Shown here in pieces: positions 23,513-33,879 of a stretch of 64,000 bases of DNA. Every line of letters starts with the position of its first letter. The stretch's first letter is position 1. The position numbers and the translations under genes were made by a program. The stretch comes from Isoetes taiwanensis (taxonomy: Eukaryota; Streptophyta; Lycopodiopsida; Isoetales; Isoetaceae): assembly GCA_021234155.1 (NCBI GenBank), contig JAJEKV010000062.1, positions 5,737,668 to 5,801,667 of the forward strand. Direction: 5' to 3'. Under the pieces are notes generated by a model. The model was not told the origin of the DNA and ran no database searches. It was given only the letters and a program-made list of their open reading frames with translations.

Positions 23513-24760
23513 TTCTTAACACTACCGCAGGATCAACGTGCGCCTAGATAGCAAGGCCTTTTTGGCTCCCGAAAGGGGGGCGTGCCGCAGGCGTCATTGA
23601 AAATCGCTTAATGAAAATCGCTTAAGCGAATTTCATCTTGAGCTTATTCTTGAAGCCGCGGACCGGAAATCGCGGGTGGACCGCCGCGTGGACCAGAAGC
23701 GTCATGTGGATCGCCGCGGGCGGCGGCCTTGACCCACCGCAGACTCGATTTATTAAAATTACAAAGCGAATTTCACAAGTCTATGTAAATGGATTCGAGT
23801 TCTTTCACGCCTGGCAATTTTAGTTCTTCCACGTTTCTTGACACCTTCCACCCTTGAAGCATCACCCGGTGCATGATGTTTAGTTTTACATTCAAAGCGA
23901 TTTGTAACTTCAGTTAGCGATGTTTCTTTGGCCCGATACATAATGTGCAGGCATTACAACATGGTGACATGTGATCGATGGGGCAGAGATCTTATGCAGG
24001 AGAGTCGCCCGATAGGGATGGATGAGAGTGAGCTCGGGATTCGTCGGCCCGGACGGTAGGACTGATTGATACATCACTTTCTGGTAAGTACCCTCAGACC
24101 CCATTAGAATAACTGCATTGTTGTCATTAGGGTTTTCCTTTGTACTAGTATGGTTGGTAAGAAGCTGCTTCAACGATTATGAAAGCCATGCGAGAGTGCT
24201 CGAGGTATATGGTATTTGTCGGCCCTGCCCCTTTAAACAACGACCGTGGCACATAGTCAGCCACTTATTGAATGCTGTGATGCACGGGATGTCCCCATCT
24301 GAAATGACAAACTACTGGTCAATCGTTTGTGGGCGTGTCGACTAAGGATGGGGCCATTGGGCACCATAACGCATATCCGCGAGAGATATGTGGTGGCCGG
24401 CCGAGCGTGGTCGTCGAATGACCCGATCCGCGGCCATCCCCTCTCCGGATGAGAGAGGGCGCCTTAGTGACCTCTCCGACCGTTAGTCGTGAGCGGCCCG
24501 GCAAGAAGCCCGAATCACGATTCTGGCGGCCATAGAGACGGCGTCTTTATGCGGGGGCAGGTGTCCATATCTCGGGCTCCATGCACATGTAATACAGCAT
24601 CTGGACATTACCTGCTGGCAGCCGAGGCGATGGAGCAGGATGTCGATATCCCGGCGGGGGCATACGGGGGTGGTGCACCCTCTATCTGGCGGGGATGCTT
24701 TCGGTGCGCTATGATCATCGGGACGCAGCCACCCAGGAGGATGCCAGGATAAATGTGCAG
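23513..24760. other. GC-richer stretch, upstream of SNF8; no gene recognised
   Basis: It holds the presumed SNF8 promoter. Near 23598-23632 GAAAATCGCTTAA is repeated and leads into the palindrome ATCGCTTAAGCGAAT. From 23640 to 24720 base composition is clearly richer in G+C than the surroundings. Open frames on both strands there have no recognisable family. The block may be a repeat of other origin. Confidence 0.4.
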
Positions 24761-24762
24761 TT

Positions 24763-24860
24763 GTATGAGTGGATGAGCCAGGCTGAATTTGATGAATGGA
24801 TGAGTGGATGAATGGATGAATTTGATGAATGGATGAATTTGTATGAGTGGATGTGCAAAT
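24763..24860. repeat. Minisatellite of GATGAATG / GAGTGGATG units
   Basis: A run of TGGATGA(A/G)T(T/G) and TTTGATGAA units alternates over about 90 bp, giving IHPFIKFIHS-like repeats in translation. It is simple sequence, not a gene. Confidence 0.8.
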
Positions 24861-25205
24861 TTGATGAAACTTAAATTACACAGGCTGAAACCAAGTACAG
24901 ATTGACACAAAGTTGAGAACGTTCAAGTTTTGCAAGTTTTGCAGTCAAGTTTTACAAGTTATTTTGCTAACACATATTTAATATCCTAGTTCAGGATACT
25001 TCCAGCAACAAAATGCTTCCAATTAAAGGTTCTTCCAGCAACAACATACTTCAAGGCTTGCAACAACAAACCTAAGGCCTGCAAACAAAATAATGGACAA
25101 AACAATGTAAACAAAACAAACTGGAGCATAATTATGCAATAAAGAAAAGCATGCACACACTCAGAGAATTTTCAAAGTTGATGACTACCTGTTGAATGTG
25201 ATTAC

Positions 25206-25857
25206 CAGACATGGATAACTGTCCGCCCGATGAAGATGCATTAGGAAAGTAGCTCTTCAATTCAGTAAAAAGCGATCAAAATCATCATCCAAATTCATCT
25301 TCGTAACATCCTGCAATGGAGCAGAATGCTTTGAAGTCTCAGCCAGAAGTGGCAAACAAGCAGGATATTTAAAAACCAGAAGTGGCAAACAAGCAGGATC
25401 CACCAAGCCAGCCACTTGTAAGTCCAAAACTAGACAAAATTTGATGATTAGTTACAAGATTTTTATAATTACATATATACTACAGATTCTTAAAATTATA
25501 AGAACCTACATGCACAAGATGAACCTACAAAATAGTAGAATTATAAGAACATATATGCTATTTATGCTATCTACATAATATTAGAATTGCAATTAGAATA
25601 GTAGAATTAGAAAAACATAAGATCTTTCTGCATCAGGAGACTTTTCCAATAAAGATTCAGTAGATTCAGCAAGAACTCCATAAGGATCTTCCACAGCATC
25701 GTTTTTAGCCCCATCATCCACTCCAGATAGCAAAACTAAAAAAAAACGGTGAAAACTTAGTATTAGAAACAAAAAAACATGAAAGATTTATGTTCTGGGA
25801 AAATGCAGAACCTTCTTGCTTGGAAAAGTCGTCAGGATCAGGCTTCTTGCTTTCCAT
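25206..25857 (-). CDS. Unrecognised plant gene, three exons seen
   Basis: Exon 1 (25857-25812) begins ATG and encodes MESKKPDPDDFSKQE, ending at AAG|GTTCTG in phase 1. Exon 2 starts after a T-rich acceptor at 25735 and encodes LLSGVDDGAKNDAVEDPYGVL and ESTESLLEKSPDAERS; its donor is unclear. Exon 3 (25310-25206) lies between ATTGCAG and GTAATCAC and encodes DVTKMNLDDDFDRF, then TELKSYFPNASSSGGQLSMSG. A T5 run at about 25269-25273 must be T6 to keep exon 3 open. The predicted product is acidic and soluble. I do not recognise the family. Codon-phase behaviour and splice signals argue for a real gene or a very young relic. No further exon was found downstream, so the 3' end is open. Confidence 0.5.
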
Positions 25858-26539
25858 TACAGCATCTTGCATCAATCAATTACCATTACCCTTAGATGTC
25901 GGTTTGTAGCTCTGACGACCGCTCTTGAAGAAGATCTTGCCTTTGGACGACAGAAATCAAGCTGCTCGCGACGTCTGCGACATGCCATAGCTGCCGAGAA
26001 TGCTGGCGCCAGAGTAAAAACGCAACAAAGAAACAGGCAAAATGAACGAAAAATTTTTCCCCAACTATTATATTGTTAGGGTAACATTTTTTGTCCAAAA
26101 TTCCCCCTTATCCCAAAAATGTTACCCTAGTACGACTATATCTCCATTTACGACTATCACATCTCTATCTCTACATAAATAATTTTACTCTCTAATATTT
26201 AGCAAGCTTGCCTAACCGAAGGTGCACCATTTCTTGCAATTCTAAGGTGTCCACATCAATACCAAGATCAGCACACCCACGTCAGTCAAACTTAATTACC
26301 TCCGTTGGATGGCCTTTTTTTTCAATCCACAGCTATAAAAATTGAGAATTTTCTTTGCCAGTGTTCTTTCATCATGCTTGATGATCATTTAACTTTGAGA
26401 GCTCCAGGGCAGACTCAATGCAATTTTTAGATGCAGCCGGTTTCTAGTTGAGCTCTAGATTTGGTGGAAATTTAGGTTTTGCAACAGGTCGTTCCAGTGC
26501 AGACTATTCTAAGATGTCATCCTTCTCAGTTGGAAAAGT

Positions 26540-29213
26540 AATCAGCATACCTTTGGCAATTTCTGTAATATTATATTGAGGCTCATTCCTGCGTCTCGGT
26601 CCGAGGTACATGACTCCTCGTCTTCCTCTACTGCAAGTGCTATTGTAGCATTGCTTGGACCTGCCTGGTGCTGGGTTTGATGGAAGGTGTTAGGCCATTG
26701 AAATGGTTCTTGCAACTGTCTTAGAGCTAGGTTTTGCATAACAATTTTCTATTCAAGAAAGAAATTTCTCCACCACATTCGATCTTCTTCTAAGAAGTAC
26801 TTAAAGCCTGAGGAAATTCCATTTTCAATGGTTTTTAAGGATGTCACTGGGGTACTTTTCTTTTGCTTAGACTCCTTAGGATTTTTGAGAGGAAGTTGCT
26901 CTGCACGTTCTATGAAGCAAGTGTCTTGAATAGATTTAAGGAAGCGCAATCTGGTGGACTCCAGTCCTTAGTTGTGGTGTACTTCTTCCCCTGTAAGAAG
27001 CTTTGTCCATCCTTCAAGTAGAACTTGATGTGATGTTGAAAGGTGAGATCATTCAACTTGTTCACAGCTTGTTCTCTCTCTGAACGTTGAGAGAAAACAA
27101 ACTCACTGAAGTCAACAGTCTCATTAAGAAGCTCAATCACTGGAACGGGAGTGTAAGAATCTTCAATAATTCGAACTAAAGTAGGAAGACAAAAAGCCTT
27201 CTTCCTTCTAAGACGCACAGAAAATCTGCTGAACGTCTGGTCAATCTGATCATGAGTGTGGCCTACAAGTAAGAATTCGAGCTATACTTTTCTAAAGATC
27301 CCTAGCTCCACTAACATGGCACAGTAAGCAAAGAGTGTTTGATTCTTGTTCTCTCTTGCAGTATTGTCAAGTTGCAGGTAGAGCACTGGTGGTAATTGCT
27401 CTTTCTCACACGGGACCTTGTTAAGATTGTAATTGTGAGGTCAGGGTCACCATGCAAGTTTGGATACGTCAAAAATACTTTGCACTTTAGACTTCCTTTG
27501 AAGACCATCCTACAAGGTGGACCTTAACAAAACATTCATCTGGCACATCTTTAGGAATATTCAAAAAATGGGGTAGAGTAGTTTTTTTTAATCCATTCCA
27601 TTAATTACAACAGACATATATTGCAGTGGACGTTCGAGAGCTTTTTTTTCTGTGCTTGGCAAGCTTTCTTCTCTCTGCTGCTTGTTGTTCACGATGTCTG
27701 GCAAGGTTTTATTGCATATTATCTATTGAAGAAATCAGGTCAAAACATTTCTTTAAACAAGTGAGAGAGAAGAGAACTTGGGCTTACTTCTTTCGACCTC
27801 TGTTTTTGCAGATTCCCGTTGACTCTTTAATCATGCACACCTTGAGCAAACAGACATTATATGTCTCCTGGGAATTTTCACAAGACCGAATTCACTTTTC
27901 CGAAGTCTAGTGAAGAGTGAGTGAGAGATGTGCTGAAACTGGCCCTGAATGCAAGTCTCTTTGTATTCGTTGAAGACATCTTTTTTTTGTGATGTTATCT
28001 GTCAAATGATACATGTTGCTGTTAGGCAACTTCTCACATGTTTCTCTAAAATATTTCTCCATCCATGACACAGTAGCAAGGGCATGCATGGTTACAACTC
28101 TTCTTGGTCCACAATGATCATCAATTGCTGGGTTTTTATCCAGTCTTTTGTGTACTCGAGACATTCTGGTGGAACCTAAATGGTGGACAACCATAAAGCA
28201 TTTTTGGCAGACTTCTTCACAGTTAATATAGTGCAAGAAGGTGTTGCGGTTTGGTCTTACATGGTAAGCCAAGTAGGCATTCTGATCTGCCAATGTCATT
28301 GAACTGTAGTTGTCTCTAACTGCTCGTAATTTAGACATGTTAAATTTGTTGATGCAACCCAATGGGCAGCATTTAGTTCTTAAAAGTCTCCTCATTTTGT
28401 GCTCGTCCATAAGGTTTCTTCTTCTTACTGAGGAGGAGCATGCTCTCTTGAACTAAAGTCCACCTTGAATTTCTTGGAGGACTGGCTGAAGAATATGTAA
28501 TCTCGTTGCACCTTGTTGGTGTTTTCATCTTCTGATGAGAGTTCTACTCTAGGGGTGACCATCTCTGCCCTTAGTAGCATGCTTGTAGAGGAAAACAAAC
28601 CATGTGAAGCTATACCTGGATAAGTCGGAGGCACGGTATTAAATGAAGAAGATGGGCCATAAGATGTTGTGCCAGCAAATGTTGTTCCAGCTTCTTCACA
28701 AGGAGTTTGTTCAAACATATCCCTTTACACGGTAGAATTGAATTCGCAAGCCCATGTGTCACCAAGGTTGTGTGAAGAGGAGTAGATCTTTGTGAGGCCA
28801 TCTTCATTTGTAGTAAAAGTCGTGAAGCGGTGGAGAATCTCGCTGATCTTTACGAGCGTCTGCAGCCCTTGTTTGTTCAAGTGAAGAAGGAGAAACTACA
28901 AATGGTTGAGGTAGTCTGTTCCAAAAAACTTGCTGAGATCGAGCCTCTGTAGTTTCGGGGGGTGGAACAAAAGGTGGTGGAAGATTGCTACGTGCAACTG
29001 GTGAGGGAATGAAAGGAGGGGGCAGCCTGTTTCTTACTGGACTTTGGAGAAGGTTGGAAAGGTGGTGGTAGTCTACTAGTTACTGGACTCAGAGTGTCTT
29101 CAAGGAGCAACAAGAGGAGTCGGAGAAGGATTTGCGACACGTATTCCATCTGAAGTAGAGGTACTAGAGGAAACAAAAGGTGGCAGAAGTTTGTTCACGA
29201 CGCGGTTAACCAT
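26540..29213 (-). CDS. DUF7869-type transposase-like gene (frameshifted)
   Basis: The start is probably ATG at 29213 (MVNRVVNKLLPP), followed by a Pro/Ser-rich region to about 28430. Then comes TKCCPLGCINKF (28370), NRNTFLHYINCEEVCQKCF, RVHKRLDKNP and MHALATVSWMEKYFRETCEKLP, then LTDNITKK and, in another frame, DVFNEYKE. A C-terminal core follows near 27390: LYLQLDNTARENKNQ, then FLLVGHTHDQIDQTFSRFS near 27240. The LDNxxxxNKN and VGHTHxxID motifs are the hallmarks of DUF7869-type proteins of eukaryotic DNA transposons, thought to have an RNase H-like fold. Frame changes include an A8 run at 27978-27985 that would read on as A7. A TAG lies just before the VGHTH block. It is divergent from, and probably partner to, the methyltransferase gene starting at about 30.1 kb. 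Confidence 0.7.
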
Positions 29214-30085
29214 CTTAAACAACTGCAAAACAATGGAGACATGTAAGTAATTCAGTGGACAGTTGTGCAATTGCTATTCGAGAATACAAAAAGCTATTCC
29301 AGTGTTTGGTGTGATGCATTTGCTGTGTGAGTGCATGAAACCTACTCCAGAATACACTAGTACAGCCCGTCTGGACAAGTCGTATTCCACTTTACATAGA
29401 AAAAGAGAGCGAACCATAGTCTACCTTTAAAAAGGAAAATTAAGCGCCTCAGTTGTGTATTCTGGTTTCACAGCTTCAGTCGCCAGAGCGAGGGCCTTCT
29501 ATCCTAATCACATTTGCTGTATTCCGGATTACATAGCGAAAATCATGGACAGGTAAGCATGTGAAGTACATAGTACGTCTTTTAGATCTGTTAGATTTTA
29601 CTTCTTATTCCAGAATAAGCATTTAGAACTTTATGATGGGCTAAAGTGTATTCCGGAATACACTTTGCCTTTTGTCTTTAGGCGAAGTGTATTCTGGAAT
29701 AAACTTTGCCTTTTGTATTTAGACGAAGTGTATTCTGGAATACACTTCGCCTAAAGACAAAAGGCAAAGTGTATTCCGGAATACACTTTGCTTAAGCTAA
29801 AGGGCAAAGTGTACACTTTGCCTAAACACAAAAGGCCAAAGTGTATTCCGGAATACAGTTTGCGTAAAGACAAACGACAATGTGTATTCCGCAATAAGAA
29901 TTTAGTAGCTTTGGTTAACTTAGTCCTTGTTTTTGTTAGTTTTTAGCCTTTAACAATCCCTTTCTTGTTAGTTTGGCACACAAAAAAGCATTCTGGCTGT
30001 TTTTTCTTCTTTTTGCCCGCATTTAACACACAAATTAGCAATTGTTATTCTGGAATACATTTTTCTTCCTTTTTTTACTCTTGAC
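29214..30085. promoter_or_regulatory. Divergent spacer packed with TATTCCGGAATA palindromes
   Basis: The spacer between the two divergent element genes carries perfect 16-bp palindromes TGTATTCCGGAATACA at 29647, 29770 and 29842. Two of them extend to longer palindromes (29643-29666, 24 bp; 29764-29791, 28 bp). Variants with CTGG or CAGG centres are at 29604, 29685, 29724 and 30044, and others are near 29275, 29345, 29383, 29456, 29520 and 29882. At 29804-29821 the arms GCAAAGTGT/ACACTTTGC are joined without the ATTCCGGAAT core. Such density between two promoters suggests binding sites for the element's own protein(s), but this is inference. Confidence 0.75.
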
Positions 30086-30089
30086 AGAC

Positions 30090-33000
30090 TTGTTTGAAAC
30101 ATTACTTTGGCAGACAAGAAGGAAGCAAGAGGGCACCAAAGAAAGTGCTCAAGCTTGTCAAACAGCCACACCCACAGACAAAGTCGCAGGACACTGAGGA
30201 GCCTGCGATTTACGAGAACTTCCAAACCCAGTGGTTTATAACCAGAGGTGCAGGTGGAAAATATAGCACATTGACGTTTCTCCATGTCTGTAAAAGCCCT
30301 GGACAAAAACGCTATGACGACACCGAGTTCGTCAACCTCGGAACAATCAAAGATGTTTCTGAGGTTGCCGGTCAAGATGATTAAGTGGGGAGGCTTTCTT
30401 TCAAGACCTCCCAGGGTTTCATTGTGGTTGACATTGCATTTTTTAGAATCGTCAGTGTGCGAACAGAAATATTGTACAAGTATATCTCACATTACCGGAA
30501 ACAAAGCTTATCATTAGGAAGGTTTGTTTCAGTCACAGCGAGGACTTTTCTGTTAGCGAGTCCGAGCATGAGAAAGAAGAAAGTGGGTCACCTGTTGCTA
30601 GCACTTCTGGGCAGGACAAGGAGGATGGAAGCTCAGAGGAAGAGGAAGAGGTGCAACCCAAAAAACTTAGCACGCCAAGAGACACCATCGCTGCTAAGGA
30701 ACCAAAGAAAAGGAAGGTACAGCCGCTCGATATAATGGAACTCCTCGAGGAAAGCACAAAGAAAAGGAAAGGAAACGGAAAAGCACCCGAGGTAGCAATA
30801 AGAGAGAAGAAAATAGATAAAACCTCCGAAAGAATGGAGGCAATGAACAGGGAGAAGTTTGTGCAACGGGTCATATCTTCCAATAACTTGCATGAAACTA
30901 CCCCCTAAAAATGAAGTTGGTGAAAGACCATGTCAGGTTCGAAAAATCTACGCAGATCATCTGAGGAACCTGAAAGACAGAATAAAGAGCAATCCAAATG
31001 CTCATGTGGCCCCAATAGTTGTCCTCATTGACGGGAGCGATTATAGACCCCAAGACTATGACAGGGGAAAATGCAGATACTTACACACATTATGTCTTGG
31101 GAGGTAATCACAGCTTGAAGGCAAGAAGGCAACTCTATAAGGAAAATAAGAACCCAGGGTACCTCTCCGTCTGTGTGCTGTTTACTGTGGTCTTACCGAT
31201 GAAGAAGCAAAGATCGTTGCCAACACCCACAATGCTGACAACGAGTACAAATTGAAGATGAGCTTCATCGACAAGATCAGGTTCATGGACGGAGAATATA
31301 TTATTCTTAAGGAAAACTATGGTAAGGACCTAAAGAAGCCAGCATACTCCTTGGAGCTTAAGGAGGCATACGCTATTGAATGCTGCCTAAAATATGATGA
31401 AGCTAACAAAAGGCAGTCACTCATTGGCCGCAAGGCACAGACGATCCATATTCCAGAATAAGAAGTCATGCCAAAGTTTTTTTTAGCATTTTCGTGTTTG
31501 ATTGTACTTGTCCACAAAGTGACGTACAATTTTCCTGAATAGATATGGGAACTCCAGAATGAAATATTCACTATGTTCGAAGGGGGGGGGAAGTTGAAGA
31601 GCAAAGGCAAGGAGACAGCCAAGAAGAAAACCTCCAACATGCCGAAGAAAGAAATGACAATTATTGTCCGGGGAAATGCGAGGGGCTTTTCCGACACCGA
31701 AGCTACTACTAAAGGTACGCCCCCTTGAAGGTTGTCGACAAGGAGTTTACCCTTGAAGAAATGTCCAAGGAATTGCACAAGTAAGTTCTTCGTCAAGATT
31801 AACTATTTGGTTGTTGTAGATCTAGTAGCAGCGGTGTATTCTGGAACACATTATGTTGTGTTATTGTGTAAACTTTGTATTCCGGAATACACATGCTTTA
31901 TTGTAGTCCAGCAATGTCAACAATGTTCTTTACTAATTTGTATTCCGGAATACACGTTCGAGCTTTTAAAACTTAAAATATATGTTTCAGAACAAACACT
32001 CACTCACACGACAAAACAAAATAGTATTTCGAAATACACAATCATTTCCTTGAAGCAGCACATTTCTTTTCAAGATAGCAACTCTGGGGAGCGGTTGTGT
32101 ATTCCGGAATACAACTTGCTTTACTGTGTAATGTTTTTCTTGTGCCTTGTTATGTTTTTCTTGTTTCCTAACAGAGTATTTTTCTTATTGTCTTGCAGCC
32201 AAAAAGAACGTCATAACGTGTCAAATATGTTTGATGGAGCGGTTGAGCGTGGAGACACAGGGACGGATGCAAGGAGCTCTACCCTATTGCTACCTCCGAC
32301 GAGCGCATTGTACAATATGCTCTAAATTTTGAGGGCTAGGTAAGTTTGCTCATATTATTTCCTCTCAAGCCGCGATGTGTTAATGGTTGCAGTTTTTCTT
32401 CCTCTTCTGAGCAAGAAAAAAAATAAAGATCTTCAGGGGCTTCATGCACTTGGTTAGAACTACAGGAAGAGAGGTGGATTAGCGGAAGGGAGGATCGTCG
32501 ATGCAAAACCTTCCGACTATGAAAGATTTTGCATGTTTGATCAAAACAACTGTTTTTCGATCATTCATGGCGATTACACAAAATTGGTCGAGCGATGAAG
32601 CCGCAAGACTTCATGTTGGTACTACTGCGACCTACCCTCGGCTTCAAGCTAAAAGATACCGTTATGGCGGACCAGCCCTTTTAAATTTCCGAGTTCAATG
32701 CGTTTATTGATGGCATCAAGCGATCTAACGGTTAAGCATTGGCATCTTGTTGTGTTCCATTCTAGCATGCAGGCTAGCATGTTGGAATCCGCTTTTAAAA
32801 ACTACTTCGGTTCCCCAGTTCAGGCAGGATATGAAAACCTGGTCTGGTAAGTCTTATTCCAGTTCTCTTTCTAGTCTTTGTTTATGCTAACCTCTTCAAT
32901 AAGGTTTCGTATTCTGGAATAGGATTACTTTAGTTCTAGTTTTCAAATTGTTTTCTTGTTTTTCATTTTTGTGCTAACTGCACTTCAAATATTTTACTAG

Positions 33001-33670
33001 ATACAAAACGAACATCAATTATCATGGTGGAGGACTAAGGTTGCTCAGCAAGGTAGAGTATCTCCATGTTGCTTACTGGAGTTTTGACGGGAAGAGAACT
33101 ATGGAGCACTTCAACACTGCCGCCTGCCAAAATGTTTTGAATGTCTTAGAGTTTCCAGCGGTCTTACAGAAACTGCAAGACCCAAGTGCACAAGGCAGGA
33201 TAGTGAATCGCTATCAGAAACGACAAAAGCTCATTAACCATCTCCTGGACATGTTCTCGCGTCCAGGAGATTGGGTGCTTGATGCTTTTTCTGGCTCTGG
33301 TACTACCATTGCTTGTGCACTTAAGAAGGGCCGCAACTGTGTAGCCGTGGACATTGACAAGGAGGCTGTAAATTTTGTGAGGATGAGACTGGCTGCCTTA
33401 CCTACTTTACCAGATGAAAATCAAGAGTTAGGGGCCAAGTCTTTATCTGATTATGCTAAGCTAACGTCCTCAGAGATACAGCCTCCTTTCACAAGCTCAC
33501 TAGACGACGAGGCCACTTTTACAGAGCTGAAAGAAGTAGCTCTAGCTACTATTCCAGAGGACAAGGAAGAAGCAAAAGATGATAAGTCTCCAAGGAAGGA
33601 GCAGACGACAGAGAAAGATAGTGCTGAGACAAGCAAGAAAAATGATGAGGATTATGATATAGATCTTTGA
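30090..33670 (+). CDS. ParB-like plus N6/N4 DNA methyltransferase gene of a putative transposon
   Basis: The domains appear in order. An N-terminal block (30094-30383) has no known family. A Lys/Glu-rich linker with nuclear-localisation-like KKRKVQ follows (about 30540-30905). A ParB/Spo0J-like domain lies at 30910-31460: ADHLRNLKDRI, THYVLGGNHSLKARRQL, GLTDEEAKIVANTHNAD, SFIDKIR. A linker follows to 31790. Then a methyltransferase of beta-type order: GDYTKLVER near 32570, a degenerate DPPY-like DLPS near 32625, FHSSMQASMLESAFKNYFG, and VLDAFSGSGTTIACALKKGR plus VAVDIDKEAVNF (33270-33390), the SAM-binding motif. An acidic/Lys tail ends at TGA 33668-33670. Introns: 31790-32198, 32340-32436, 32847-33000. 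Several frame changes, some at homopolymers (C5 at 30900, T3 at 31189). Such fusions are typical of bacteria and phages. Confidence 0.72.
31860..32115. repeat. Intronic cluster of the TGTATTCCGGAATACA palindrome
   Basis: Three further perfect 16-bp copies lie at 31876-31891, 31939-31954 and 32098-32113, inside the methyltransferase intron 31790-32198. There is a TTCGAA-centred version, GTATTTCGAAATAC, at 32024-32037 and a degenerate copy at 31834. The exons themselves hold almost none (one at 31448), so the motif is confined to noncoding DNA of this locus. Confidence 0.85.
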
Positions 33671-33879
33671 CTTTTTTCATGCTAAATTATTTATTATTTA
33701 CTACAATGTACTGCCAATATTGATGTACTGAGTTTTATTAAAAAAATAAAATTATTTTTTCTTTCCTATTTTGGTGTTTTTTATGTCTTAATTTCAGTCT
33801 TTTCAAATTCATGTCTAAATTTTGCCCCTTTTTTTTAATTTTCTTTCTACAAATACAAAGTTATCACCTAATGCCGCTT

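Noticed and set aside
29604-29900. CRISPR-like array
   Set aside because: The repeats are palindromes of unequal spacing with no unique spacers of constant size, and the genome is eukaryotic.
30533-30893. Two Ser/Phe-rich minus-strand frames
   Set aside because: Antisense shadows of the Lys/Glu-rich linker of the ParB-methyltransferase gene.
31317-31796. 159-codon minus-strand frame
   Set aside because: It lies antisense to the ParB-like domain and linker of the methyltransferase gene, which explain the region.
31732-32325. 197-codon plus-strand frame read as one protein
   Set aside because: It runs through an intron with clear borders (31790-32198) and through the palindromes; only its two ends are coding.
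26540-33670. Bacterial contamination as source of the methyltransferase
   Set aside because: Introns with GT-AG borders and a nuclear-type linker are present, and the neighbours are eukaryotic transposon genes.
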